The translations under genes and the position numbers were made by a program. Shown piece by piece: positions 1-8,635 of a stretch of DNA of 64,000 nucleotides (within the stretch, counting starts at the first letter, position 1; every line of letters begins with the position of its first letter). The stretch is from positions 50,723 through 114,722 of the forward strand of contig NZ_JANCOC010000007.1 in NCBI RefSeq assembly GCF_024294905.1, given 5' to 3'. Source of the stretch: Rothia gullae (lineage in GTDB: Bacteria; Actinomycetota; Actinomycetes; Actinomycetales; Micrococcaceae). Below the pieces are notes generated by a model that was not told the origin of the DNA, did no database searches, and worked only from the letters and a program-made list of their open reading frames with translations.

Positions 1-2
1 CG

Positions 3-143
3 ACACCCAACAGCACCATCGCGGCCCAAGCCTCAAACACATTAGACACCCTGCGGCACACAACCGGCAAACACCCGCAAGACATAGCTGAGCGCCCCCA
101 CACATACATATGCAGAGGCGCCCCATTCACATCACGTGAATAA
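3..143 (+). CDS. possible C-terminal fragment of an unidentified protein, cut by the window edge
   Basis: One plus-strand frame is open from the first bases of the window to a TAA at 141-143 and would give about 46 residues, ending with a tail around 'APFTSRE'. I recognise no domain. It would converge on upp, whose stop lies just downstream. The piece is so short that the open frame may be chance in C-rich DNA; the sequence before the window decides. Confidence 0.2.
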   Translation, partial: TPNSTIAAQASNTLDTLRHTTGKHPQDIAERPHTYICRGAPFTSRE

Positions 144-153
144 CGCTGAAAAA

Positions 154-792
154 CTACTCAGCCAGACCGTACAGACGGTCACCAGCATCGCCCAGACCCG
201 GAATAATGTACGCCTTCTCGTTCAGACGCTCATCACGAGCAGCCAGGAACAGGTCAACATTCTCCATACCCTCAATGCCCTTCTCCAGAGCAGCAATGCC
301 CTCAGGAGCAGCAATCAGGCACACGCAAGTCACAGACTCAGCGCCACGCTCACGCAGGAACTTAATGGACTCAATCAGAGTGCCACCGGTAGCCAGCATC
401 GGATCCAGCAGGTACACCTGACGACCAGTCAGATCCTCCGGCAGACGCTCAGCATAAGTCACAATATCCAGGGTCTCCTCATTACGAGCCATACCCAGGA
501 AGCCCACCTCAGCGGTCGGAACCAGACGAGTCATACCCTCCAGCATGCCCAGACCAGCACGCAAAATCGGAACAACCAGCGGCTTAGGATCAGCAATACG
601 AACACCGGTAGTAGTCGCCACCGGAGTCACAACCTCAACCTCTTCCACACGAATCTCGCGAGTCGCCTCATAGGCAAGAAGGGTCACCAGCTCATCAACC
701 AGCTGACGGAAAATCGGGGACGGGGTGTTCTTATCACGCAGAACACTAATCTTGTGGGAGACCAGCGGGTGGTCAAGAATCTTAATACGCAT
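154..792 (-). CDS. upp: uracil phosphoribosyltransferase
   Basis: Upp makes UMP from uracil and PRPP in the cytosolic pyrimidine salvage pathway. The 212-residue product has the usual family length. The PRPP-binding motif DPMLATGGT sits at about residues 130-138, and the C-terminal uracil-binding segment '[12 protein letters not shown]' is present. The ATG at 792 is chosen because it is the family N-terminus. It has no Shine-Dalgarno; a TAAAAT hexamer (799-804) lies exactly 6 bases upstream, so the transcript is probably leaderless. The gene stands alone, with tRNA-Ser and a TetR gene upstream on the same strand. Confidence 0.97.
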   Translation of the reverse strand: MRIKILDHPLVSHKISVLRDKNTPSPIFRQLVDELVTLLAYEATREIRVEEVEVVTPVATTTGVRIADPKPLVVPILRAGLGMLEGMTRLVPTAEVGFLGMARNEETLDIVTYAERLPEDLTGRQVYLLDPMLATGGTLIESIKFLRERGAESVTCVCLIAAPEGIAALEKGIEGMENVDLFLAARDERLNEKAYIIPGLGDAGDRLYGLAE

Positions 793-942
793 AATACGAT
801 TTTACCCACCCCCGAATCAGCAAGCACCGGTAAAGCCCCGGAAGTGGCACACAACCTATAAAACGAAGCGAAGCACCCCCCCCTCCCGCACAAACACCCA
901 CCAACGCACCCGACAGCGCCGCCCCAGAACAATCCGGGCATA

Positions 943-979
943 CAAAAACCCGCCGAGACGAATCTCGACGGGTTTTCGT
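943..979 (-). terminator. terminator after tRNA-Ser
   Basis: An inverted repeat (arms AAAACCCG..CGAGA and TCTCGACGGGTTTT) folds into a GC-rich hairpin, followed on the minus strand by a run of T. It lies directly downstream of the tRNA-Ser 3' end. The A-rich other side means it could also work in the plus direction. Confidence 0.8.
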
Positions 980-984
980 TGGTG

Positions 985-1071
985 CGGTGGTGGAGGGATT
1001 TGAACCCCCGTTGGCTTTTACACCAAACATCATTTCGAGTGATGCACCTTCGGCCGCTCGGACACACCACC
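985..1071 (-). tRNA. tRNA-Ser (anticodon CGA)
   Basis: The minus strand folds as an 87-nt class II tRNA. The 7-bp acceptor stem pairs GGTGGTG with CACCACC, the anticodon arm is CATCA-CTCGAAA-TGATG with anticodon CGA (reads UCG), a long variable arm is typical of tRNA-Ser, and the T arm contains GGTTCAAATCC. The discriminator base is G, as expected for serine. CCA is not encoded. A TATAGT hexamer upstream is a likely -10 box. Confidence 0.96.
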
Positions 1072-1226
1072 AACAGTGGAAAACTATAGCACACCCCCAA
1101 CAGGAGAGCAAGAAAAACCACACGCGGCAGCCGGGTGTCGCCCTCTTCACGGCCCCTTTTCGCCGTGCCCTTTTCGACACCCGACACCGAAGTCCCGGCT
1201 ACGTCTACAGACCCCAATAGGTCCGC

Positions 1227-1847
1227 CTAATGACGGATATACCCATCTACAACCAGCATGACAGCACGCGTTGCGTCCTCAGCATTGCGCTCCGCCTGAT
1301 GCACTTCACGATCCATAGCAAACATGTAAATCGCGCCGAACATAGAGATCGCAATCGCACGAGGATTCTGAGCGGTATCAACCGTATAGCGGCGAGCCAC
1401 AGCCTCCGTCATCTCCTCCAAAAAATCCAGAAGATTCAGACGGTTATCGCTCATCGCCTCAGTCCAACCATCCGCACCCTTCCACGCCTCCGAAAGCCAC
1501 ATCCGAGTAAAACCCGGACGGTCCTCAAGATACTGGAACGCGGCGCGAACAGCACTCCGCAACGCCTCACGCGGATCAGAATGAACCGACGCCGCGCGAC
1601 GCGCATCGCTCAGCAGCAACTGCGTGCCGTACTGAACCAGCTGATCCACCATGGTCTTCTTAGAACCGAAGTTGTAATACACGGTTCCCTTAGAAACACC
1701 CGCCCGGGCAGCCACCTCTTCAACAGTGGCGTACTCAAGCCCCTTTTCGGTCATGATTTCCATAGCAGCGTTGAACAACTTCAACTGAGTTCTACCTGTA
1801 CGGCCGGGACGACGACTTGAAGCTTCAGCGACTGGGCGTTGCAACAT
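1227..1847 (-). CDS. TetR/AcrR-family transcriptional regulator
   Basis: The 206-residue protein has an N-terminal TetR helix-turn-helix at about residues 20-70 (core 'VEEVAARAGVSKGTVYYNF'), followed by a helical ligand-binding and dimerisation region. The ATG at 1847 is preceded by a strong purine-rich ribosome site (GGGAGGGAGGA). The gene lies 79 bases downstream of the YhgE/Pip-like membrane gene on the same strand, so it may be that pair's own repressor; that link is inference from position. The ligand is unknown. Confidence 0.93.
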   Translation of the reverse strand: MLQRPVAEASSRRPGRTGRTQLKLFNAAMEIMTEKGLEYATVEEVAARAGVSKGTVYYNFGSKKTMVDQLVQYGTQLLLSDARRAASVHSDPREALRSAVRAAFQYLEDRPGFTRMWLSEAWKGADGWTEAMSDNRLNLLDFLEEMTEAVARRYTVDTAQNPRAIAISMFGAIYMFAMDREVHQAERNAEDATRAVMLVVDGYIRH

Positions 1848-1871
1848 CAGCAGTCCTCCCTCCCTTTTTGC

Positions 1872-1881
1872 AGATATATCT
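1872..1881. promoter_or_regulatory. palindrome upstream of the TetR gene
   Basis: AGATATATCT is a perfect 10-bp palindrome in the short AT-rich gap between the TetR gene and the YhgE/Pip-like gene, 25-34 bases before the TetR start. TetR proteins usually bind palindromes near their own promoter, so it is a candidate operator. At this length it could also be chance. Confidence 0.3.
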
Positions 1882-1926
1882 CTATTTTATTAGACAGTTT
1901 CCCCCGGTGCGACTAAACAGGGTTTG

Positions 1927-4533
1927 TTACACCGTAATCTCCGGAGCCAGCTTCTTCAGCGACCACGTACGATCACGACGCGTGCCAATGTAACCCAACA
2001 TCAGACCAGCCAGACCCCACAGAGTCAAAACCAGCATGATGCCCCACAGGCTCGACTCATTAATGCCATACGCCAAACGACGCGTACCCGCCACCGCATA
2101 ACCCATCGGGAAGAAATCATGCATCCAACGAATCGACTCAGGCAAAGTCTCATACGGCATCGTGCCGCCCGCAGTAATCAGCTGCAGAATCAAAATGACC
2201 AAAGCAACAAGCTTGCCCGGCGCACCTAAAATCACCGTCAAACCATGAATGAAACCGGTAAAGACCAAAGCCACATAGCAGAGGAACAGCCACACCAGCC
2301 ACGGATGAGCCATCTCAAAGCCCAAACCAAACTTAATCGCGGCAAACATCAGAGTCGCCTGAGCAATACCCACCAGGCCGAACGGCATCCAGCTACCGAG
2401 CATCACACGAATCGACGGAGCATGCGAAGCCAACGCACGGTTATTCATCACACGCAACGTCTGAACCAGCATCAAGCCGCCAATCCACAACGCCAAGCAC
2501 ATGAAGAACGGGCCCATGCCCTCACCATAGTTACGAGCCGACGCCAGCGACTCCTGCGACAAAGTCACAGGGTTCGACATCGTATCCGCAACCTTCGCCT
2601 GATCAGTTGGTGCAAGACTCGGAACCTGCTTAGCACCAGAAACCAGGCCGCTCTCCAGCGACGAAGTACCATCCTTCAACTCGGAAGCACCATCATTCAG
2701 CTGAGTAGAACCATCAGACAGCTTCGCCGTACCGTCAGAAAGCTGCGACGCACCATCCTTCAGCTCATTCGCACCATCAGCCAACTTCTGCTGACCCTCA
2801 ACCGCAGATTGCTCCTTCTCCGCCAAAGTACCGCTACCATCCTTCAGCTCGGCAGTACCGCTCTTCAAAGAATCAGTACCCTCCTTCAGCTCAGAAGCAC
2901 CACCAGACAAAGTCGCAGAACCACTCGCAAGGCTCGAAGCACCCGAAGCAATCTTGGAATTACCATCAGCCAGGCTCGCCGAACCCGACGCCAACGAGGA
3001 CGCGCCAGCATCCACACGAGCAGCACCCTCAGCCAGCGACGAAGCACCCTTCGCCAACGACGAAGCACCAGAATCCAACGAATCCACGCCAGAAACCAAA
3101 GTCTGAACCTTCACCGCAGTCGACGACGACCCATCAGAAATACAATGGCTCGACTTCAACGCGCCCAACTTCGACAGAACATCAGTAGCGACACCATCAC
3201 GAGCCACCAAATGAGACTGCAGAGCCTTCTGATTCAGCTCAGCAACCTCGTTCTTCGTCTCCTCAGAATCAACAGCAGCCACCAGCTGATCAGCCTGCTC
3301 CTGAGTCAACGTACCCGCCTCAACCAGCGGAGTCACCTGAGCACGCACCTTCTGCGCACTCGCAGACACCACAGTATTCGACAGATCACGACCAAAATCG
3401 CCGCTACCGGCAGAAGTATCCGTCTCATGCAGGTGCATGCACATCGTGTTCAACTCGGCCGGCAACTCACGAATACCCGCCTGATCCATACCTTCACGCA
3501 AGTGATGGATGCCAGACGCCAAATCATTAGCACCCTTCGCCACCGACGCAGAGCCATCCTTCAAGCTCGCAGTACCCTCAGCCAGAGTCGCCGAACCATC
3601 CTTCAGCTTCGCCGCACCATCAGAAGCAGACGCCGCAGCCGAAGCCAAAGTCGACGAACCATCCTTCAAACTCGAAGCACCATCGGCAAGCTTCGCAGCA
3701 CCAGAATCCAGCTTCTCGGCACCCGAATCCAAAGTCGAAACACCATCAGCAAGCTTCGCAGCACCCTCCGCCAACTGCTTCTGACCATCCAACAACTGGG
3801 ACTGACCATCAGCCAGAGAAGAAGTACCATCATTCAGCTTCACGGCCCCATCATTCACCGTGGCAGTGCCATCCTTCAGCTGAACAATCGCATCCGCCAG
3901 CTTCACCGTGCCGTTATTCACCTTCGAGGCACCATCAGCAGCCTCACCCATCTTCGAGTGAATAGTCGTGAAGCTAGCCAACAGCGAATTCGCCGTAGAA
4001 TTACCGACCTTCTCCGCCACCGAATCACGCACCGAAGTGCCCGCCTTCGTGACGATATTCGTCAGTACATAGTTATTTGCATCATTCGTAATGACCTCAA
4101 TACCCGCCGAACGCGCATCAATAGTGCCCGTCTTGCCGTCAGCATCAGGCTTGAACGAACCGGCACTCTGTAAATTACGGGAGAAGTCCTTCGGAATCAC
4201 CATCGCAAAGTCATAGGTGCCGTTCTCCACGCCTTCAACAGCCTCAGTGCGAGTCTGCACCTGACGCCAATCAAACGTGCCAGCATCCAGCAGGGACCGG
4301 CGCACATCAGCACCGGTGTTCACCTGCTTACCTTCAGAATCCTCAGCTCCCTCATCCTCAACCACCAGGGCACCCACAATGCCATTCACATGGCCGTAAG
4401 CATCCCAGTTACCGTACAGATACAGGGCGCCGTACAGCAGCGGAATGCAGGACATCGCAAGCAGCACCAGAACCGGCAGAACACCGCTGGTCAGGCGCTT
4501 CAGCTCAACGAGTGCAACACGCAGAACAGTCAT
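1927..4533 (-). CDS. YhgE/Pip-family membrane protein with long heptad-like repeat region
   Basis: The 868-residue product has one N-terminal membrane segment (about residues 15-36), a long extracytoplasmic region and about five C-terminal membrane segments, the layout of YhgE/Pip (phage infection protein) and EsaA-like proteins. Two blocks, about 195-345 and 475-645, are built of short repeats of the type 'LADGASSL.DGSA.LASGA', which should form long helical or coiled structures. Two cysteines lie in the central non-repeat part. The ATG follows an AAGGAG site and begins 2 bases after the stop of the upstream ABC-like gene, so the two are translationally coupled. Export of an unknown substrate or cell-surface assembly is plausible; no substrate can be named. 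Confidence 0.9.
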   Translation of the reverse strand: MTVLRVALVELKRLTSGVLPVLVLLAMSCIPLLYGALYLYGNWDAYGHVNGIVGALVVEDEGAEDSEGKQVNTGADVRRSLLDAGTFDWRQVQTRTEAVEGVENGTYDFAMVIPKDFSRNLQSAGSFKPDADGKTGTIDARSAGIEVITNDANNYVLTNIVTKAGTSVRDSVAEKVGNSTANSLLASFTTIHSKMGEAADGASKVNNGTVKLADAIVQLKDGTATVNDGAVKLNDGTSSLADGQSQLLDGQKQLAEGAAKLADGVSTLDSGAEKLDSGAAKLADGASSLKDGSSTLASAAASASDGAAKLKDGSATLAEGTASLKDGSASVAKGANDLASGIHHLREGMDQAGIRELPAELNTMCMHLHETDTSAGSGDFGRDLSNTVVSASAQKVRAQVTPLVEAGTLTQEQADQLVAAVDSEETKNEVAELNQKALQSHLVARDGVATDVLSKLGALKSSHCISDGSSSTAVKVQTLVSGVDSLDSGASSLAKGASSLAEGAARVDAGASSLASGSASLADGNSKIASGASSLASGSATLSGGASELKEGTDSLKSGTAELKDGSGTLAEKEQSAVEGQQKLADGANELKDGASQLSDGTAKLSDGSTQLNDGASELKDGTSSLESGLVSGAKQVPSLAPTDQAKVADTMSNPVTLSQESLASARNYGEGMGPFFMCLALWIGGLMLVQTLRVMNNRALASHAPSIRVMLGSWMPFGLVGIAQATLMFAAIKFGLGFEMAHPWLVWLFLCYVALVFTGFIHGLTVILGAPGKLVALVILILQLITAGGTMPYETLPESIRWMHDFFPMGYAVAGTRRLAYGINESSLWGIMLVLTLWGLAGLMLGYIGTRRDRTWSLKKLAPEITV

Positions 4534-4535
4534 TC

Positions 4536-5255
4536 TTACTCCTTCTCAGCGTTTTCGCCATGTTCGAGGGAATCATTGGAGGGCTCAATCTCACCCTCAA
4601 CAAGATCCGGCACGTTTTCCTCAGGGGCACGACCGACCACAGCACGCGCACCATGCCAGGATTCAGAAATATGCGGAACAACAGCCACCACCATGCGCGG
4701 GTGGTCTTCGTCAGCGGCAAGCTCCTCCAGGTACGGAAGCCACATGTACGTGTGGTTCAGGTGCCGGGAAGGAGTATCAAAAACCAGCAAATCAGAGGGG
4801 CTATGCTGCGCCAAAGCAGCCATCAGCTCAATATTCATCTCGCCGCTAATCTCATCCATCCACAAGCCGTCCAGCTCCTCAAGACCGCGCTCAGCCAACC
4901 AGCGGCTCGCGCGGGAACGACCAAAAATCGGCAGGTTATAGGAGAGCATCTCCGACACATAATCGTGTACGCGCATATGCTGCTCAGGAGCGGTCACATC
5001 AGGAGAGTCCACCACGCTGCTGAGATCACGCAGACGCTTCATCGAAATACGGCGAGGCTCATCATCGCCTTCGCTCCAGCTAATCGTTCCGCCGGACAGG
5101 GGAAGACGACCAGTCAGCGCCAACGCGAGAGAGGTACGCTCCAACTGGCTATCCGCCTGAACAATAATGACTTCACCCTCGCCCACTGAGAAGGTGGTGC
5201 GGTCAAAAAGCGGAGTGTGGCGCCCTTTTGCCCAAATATTGTCAACGCTTAACAC
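4536..5255 (-). CDS. degenerate ABC-type ATPase-like protein, partner of the YhgE/Pip protein
   Basis: The 239-residue protein keeps the outline of an ABC nucleotide-binding domain but has lost the catalytic motifs. Where a Walker A loop (GxxGxGKST) is expected, about residues 32-42, it reads ADSQLERTS after 'GEVIIV'. The signature position reads ISGEM instead of LSGGQ. The Walker B region reads LLVFDTP, lacking the catalytic Glu. It starts at a GTG behind GAGGGGA and ends 2 bases before the YhgE/Pip gene. I infer a structural or regulatory, probably non-hydrolysing, partner of that membrane protein. A diverged active ATPase cannot be excluded from sequence alone. Confidence 0.75.
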   Translation of the reverse strand: MLSVDNIWAKGRHTPLFDRTTFSVGEGEVIIVQADSQLERTSLALALTGRLPLSGGTISWSEGDDEPRRISMKRLRDLSSVVDSPDVTAPEQHMRVHDYVSEMLSYNLPIFGRSRASRWLAERGLEELDGLWMDEISGEMNIELMAALAQHSPSDLLVFDTPSRHLNHTYMWLPYLEELAADEDHPRMVVAVVPHISESWHGARAVVGRAPEENVPDLVEGEIEPSNDSLEHGENAEKE

Positions 5256-5554
5256 GGTTAGATCCCCTCAGAGAATGGATGGTTCGGGTGAGTTTCTGGG
5301 AGTCATCCGCGGGCACCGCGCGGGGTGTTGGACGTTAGGCGCGGGCAGGCGGAGGCTCCAATGCCTATATATGGTAGACCCGGTTATGTGTGATGTGGTG
5401 GGCTTTTCTTGAAAAAACATGGGCCATTTTTGAAATTTTTGAAGTATTTTTCAAATAAATGGGGTTTTTCGTACAAATAACGCGAAAAGCCACGCAGTCT
5501 CTACGCGGCTTTTCGTGTAATACACACCATTTTAAGGGTGAAGCTTAGGGAAGG
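5256..5554. other. intergenic region upstream of the ABC-like/YhgE pair
   Basis: About 300 bases without a credible gene. The right part is the tadA terminator. The left part should contain the promoter of the ABC-like and YhgE/Pip genes; an AT-rich stretch (CTATATATGG) lies around 5367-5376, but no clear -35/-10 pair or repeated operator was seen. Confidence 0.6.
5479..5519 (-). terminator. terminator after tadA, probably bidirectional
   Basis: The arms ACGCGAAAAGCC and GGCTTTTCGTGT with inner CGC/GCG pairs make a long hairpin with A/T-rich ends on both sides. It lies 36 bases after the tadA stop. Confidence 0.75.
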
Positions 5555-6082
5555 TCAGGGGCGGCGTTCCCTAAAGAAATCCACCATCAGCTGCGCGCAC
5601 TCATCAGCACGCACCCCCGCATACACCTCGGGAGCCGGAGCAACCCTGCCGTCACGCAGTACATCGTAACGACTGCCAGCAGCCCCCGTCTTCTCCTCCC
5701 AGGCGCCAAAAACCACCGTCGAAACACGCGACGCCAAAATCGTGCCAGCACACATCAGACACGGTTCAACCGTCACCACGAGTGTACACCCGTCCAGGCG
5801 CCACCGGCCACGATGTGCCGCTGCCTGACGAATCGCGTTCACTTCCGCATGGGCGCTGGGGTCATGCTCCCACTCGCGGGTATTGCCCGCCGAACCAATA
5901 ATGACACCCTGCTCATCTACCACAACAGCACCGATAGGGATCTCACCACGCTCACCTGCGGCGACACCCTCGGCGAGGGCGCGGAGCATCCACTCACTAT
6001 GTTCGGGGCGAGCGGGAATATCACTGAGCACAGCGGAAGAACCGTCTGTGACCGTCAATTTTGAATATTCCGAATATGACAT
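5555..6082 (-). CDS. tadA: tRNA-specific adenosine deaminase
   Basis: TadA converts A34 to inosine in the anticodon of tRNA-Arg(ACG). The 175-residue protein has the cytidine/deoxycytidylate deaminase fold: zinc ligand and proton-shuttle motif HAEVNAI at about 78-84 and PCLMC at about 107-111. An N-terminal extension of about 28 residues precedes the conserved start 'SEWMLRALAEG'. It starts 41 bases after the recQ-like stop on the same strand, behind a GAGG site. The free-standing nucleobase deaminase family is close, but the overall motifs fit TadA better. Confidence 0.92.
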   Translation of the reverse strand: MSYSEYSKLTVTDGSSAVLSDIPARPEHSEWMLRALAEGVAAGERGEIPIGAVVVDEQGVIIGSAGNTREWEHDPSAHAEVNAIRQAAAHRGRWRLDGCTLVVTVEPCLMCAGTILASRVSTVVFGAWEEKTGAAGSRYDVLRDGRVAPAPEVYAGVRADECAQLMVDFFRERRP

Positions 6083-6123
6083 ACAACCTCGTCAGGGGAA
6101 TAAATAAACGATAATAGGTGCAA

Positions 6124-8298
6124 CTAATGGGTAGCAGCCAAAGAAAAAGGATACACAGCAGAAGCACCCGCCAGCCGCAGCTCACGCGCTACAACCGTAA
6201 ACGCCCACCGCGAATCCACCACATCAGAAACCAGCAAAACAGGGCACCGATGCTCACGCACATAGTCCAGAACCTCTGCAGGCACCCGGTACGAGCGCAG
6301 CACATCCGCACAACGGAACGCGCTATTACCGCCAAAGAAACGCGGCTCACTCGCCAAAGATACCTGGCCCAAATCCACCAGGCGACCCATCGACGCAAGC
6401 CCCCTACCCAGGGACTGAGCCAAACGAGGACGCACCGGCGAAGGCAGAGTCAACACCGCCACCGGACGACCCGCCTCAGACCACTCCCAAGCGGCAAGCA
6501 CCTTCACGCAGGCGCGCCCCAGCTCGGCAGGAACCTCAGAATCAACCGGCTCACCCAGTTCATTCATCGCCAGAAGCTCACGCAGACGAGTACCGTACCC
6601 CATGTCGCTCAGACGCGCCAAAGCGTAACCGGATTCAGCATGCTCGTCCTTAGACAAACGACCGTGCGGTGCATCCGCACCTATCAGCTGATCCAGCCCG
6701 CTCGGCCACATGCAGCGCGATTGCAGGGGAACGCCCACCGTATTGAAGCTGCGCTGCGCCGCCTGCTGCGCCTCAGCGGGAACTTCAACCGGGTACCAGG
6801 GGCCCGCGCACACATCACAACGGCCACAAGCAGTCGCGGAAGCATCATCAAGCTGCTGAGCCAAGAAAAGCATACGGCACTGACTAGTGCGTTCATACTC
6901 GAGCATGGCGTTCTGCTCCACCACACGCGCCTGCGCCACCGCCGCGTAACGGGCACTATCGTACTGCCACGGCGATGAGGTGCGGCGCCAGTAGTTGCTT
7001 TCCTTCACGGCGGCACCCTCAACGTCCAGCACCTTCAGCAGAAGCTCCAGGGTGGAGCGGCGCAACTGAACGCGCGCCTCCAACGCGGTAATACTCAACC
7101 CCTCCGGGGACTGGGCGAGGGCATCCAGCACCGCCAGCGCCTGCTCCTTATTCGGCATGGAGGCGGTCGCAAAATACTCCCAAATGGCGCGGTCTTCACG
7201 ACCGGGCAGAAGCAGAACATCAGCGTTGACGGCACCTCGTCCGGCGCGGCCAATCTGCTGGTAGTAGCTCACCTCAGACGACGGCGCACCCAGGTGTACA
7301 ACAAAACCCAAATCAGGCTTATCAAAACCCATACCGAGGGCACTCGTCGCAACCAGAGCCTTCACCCTGTTTTCCTTGAGTGCCTGCTCTGCAACCAGCC
7401 GCTCATCCGGGTCAGTTTTACCGGTGTAGGCGAGCACTTCGTAGCCACTGGCACGCAGAGCGTTTGCGGTATCTTCTGCCGCAGAGACAGTCAACGTGTA
7501 GATAATGCCCGAACCGGTCAGGCTGTTCAGGTGCGTGAGTAGCCATCCGATGCGTTGCGCCTCATGAGGCAGGGTCAGAACGCCCAGGCGCAGGGATTTG
7601 CGGGACAGCGGACCGCGTAGCACATGCACGGGTGCGGTGGTATCGGTGCTGAGCTGTTCGGCGATATCGCTGCTAACGCGGTTATTCGCGGTTGCGGTAG
7701 TCGCCAGCACCGGCACGCCCGCCGGCAGAGATCTAATGAGCGAACCAATACGGCGGTAATCGGGGCGGAAATCATGGCCCCAGTCAGAAATACAGTGTGC
7801 CTCATCAATAACGAGCAACCCCAGACGCGGCAGCAGGTACGGCAGCCACTGCTCGCGGAACGCCGGGTTATTGAGGCGTTCAGGGCCCACCAGGAGCACG
7901 TCAAGCTCGTTAGCTTCGAGGCGGGTGCGGATTTCATCCCATTCGGTGACGTTCGCGGAGTTCACCATGGCGGCGCGCACTCCCGCGCGGGATGCCGCCT
8001 CAACCTGATCACGCATGAGGGAAAGCAACGGGGAGACGATAAGCGCCGGGCCCATACCGCGGGCACGCAACAGCAGGGAAGAAATGAAGTAGACCGCGGA
8101 CTTACCCCAGCCGGTACGCTGCACAACGAGGGTGCGGGCGCGGTCGGCTACGAGGGCGCGAATCGCCTCGTACTGGCCGTCGTGGAACTCGGCATTAGCG
8201 ACGCCGGTGAGTCGGCACAACACTTCACGGGCTTCAGCATGCAGGAGATCCGTATGCAGGAGATCGGCGGGGCTGGAAACTAGCTGTTCGGGGTTCAT
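6124..8298 (-). CDS. RecQ-family DNA helicase with phosphoribosyltransferase-like C-terminal domain
   Basis: ATP-dependent 3'-5' DNA helicase of about 724 residues. The Walker A region (QRTGWGKSA) is near residue 63, the DEAH box (VIDEAHCISDWGHDF) near 160, and helicase motif VI (QQIGRAGRG) near 350. The RecQ zinc site C-x(n)-CGRCDVC is near 475-500. No HRDC domain is visible. The last about 60 residues contain 'CPVLLVSDVVDSRWAFTV', which resembles a PRPP-loop of phosphoribosyltransferases with a degenerate second half. The ATG at 8298 is preferred over an upstream TTG at 8310 because GGAGAG lies at the right distance. Role: DNA repair or recombination; the tail's role is unknown. Confidence 0.9.
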   Translation of the reverse strand: MNPEQLVSSPADLLHTDLLHAEAREVLCRLTGVANAEFHDGQYEAIRALVADRARTLVVQRTGWGKSAVYFISSLLLRARGMGPALIVSPLLSLMRDQVEAASRAGVRAAMVNSANVTEWDEIRTRLEANELDVLLVGPERLNNPAFREQWLPYLLPRLGLLVIDEAHCISDWGHDFRPDYRRIGSLIRSLPAGVPVLATTATANNRVSSDIAEQLSTDTTAPVHVLRGPLSRKSLRLGVLTLPHEAQRIGWLLTHLNSLTGSGIIYTLTVSAAEDTANALRASGYEVLAYTGKTDPDERLVAEQALKENRVKALVATSALGMGFDKPDLGFVVHLGAPSSEVSYYQQIGRAGRGAVNADVLLLPGREDRAIWEYFATASMPNKEQALAVLDALAQSPEGLSITALEARVQLRRSTLELLLKVLDVEGAAVKESNYWRRTSSPWQYDSARYAAVAQARVVEQNAMLEYERTSQCRMLFLAQQLDDASATACGRCDVCAGPWYPVEVPAEAQQAAQRSFNTVGVPLQSRCMWPSGLDQLIGADAPHGRLSKDEHAESGYALARLSDMGYGTRLRELLAMNELGEPVDSEVPAELGRACVKVLAAWEWSEAGRPVAVLTLPSPVRPRLAQSLGRGLASMGRLVDLGQVSLASEPRFFGGNSAFRCADVLRSYRVPAEVLDYVREHRCPVLLVSDVVDSRWAFTVVARELRLAGASAVYPFSLAATH

Positions 8299-8635
8299 GG
8301 TTCTCTCCAACGGTGGGTGGTTGGGTCAATCGGTACGCCGCGACGCGCCGTGCTCTCTTTCCATCATGTCACACCCCGTATCCTCCGGCTCTGCGGATGG
8401 TTATTTCTTGGGGAGGCACGCGAGCGCCGCATCACCTCGGACTGTTTCGCCATGCGGGCGCGGAGATTTACGCCTCGCTCACCCGTGCATCCGGCGTAAA
8501 TGCCGGTAGAATTGTGCCAGTAATACACAGCCTCCGCATAGTTTTGCACAATGTTCACCATAGGTACGCTTTCTATGCTGGTGTTACTCCGCCGCCGATC
8601 CGTGCGTGCGGTCCACTCACAGTTCAGGATTTTTC
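8299..8635. promoter_or_regulatory. divergent promoter region between the recQ-like gene and the dedA-like gene
   Basis: About 340 bases that must hold both promoters. A possible -10 (TAGAAT) lies at about 8507-8512 for the plus direction, but its -35 is not clear. The short open frames here show no protein-like character. No repeat or RNA fold was recognised. Confidence 0.5.

Noticed and set aside
2245..4173. 642-codon open frame on the plus strand
   Set aside because: Antisense to the repeats of the YhgE/Pip gene; the low-complexity Arg/Ser/Thr product is a mirror of those repeats.
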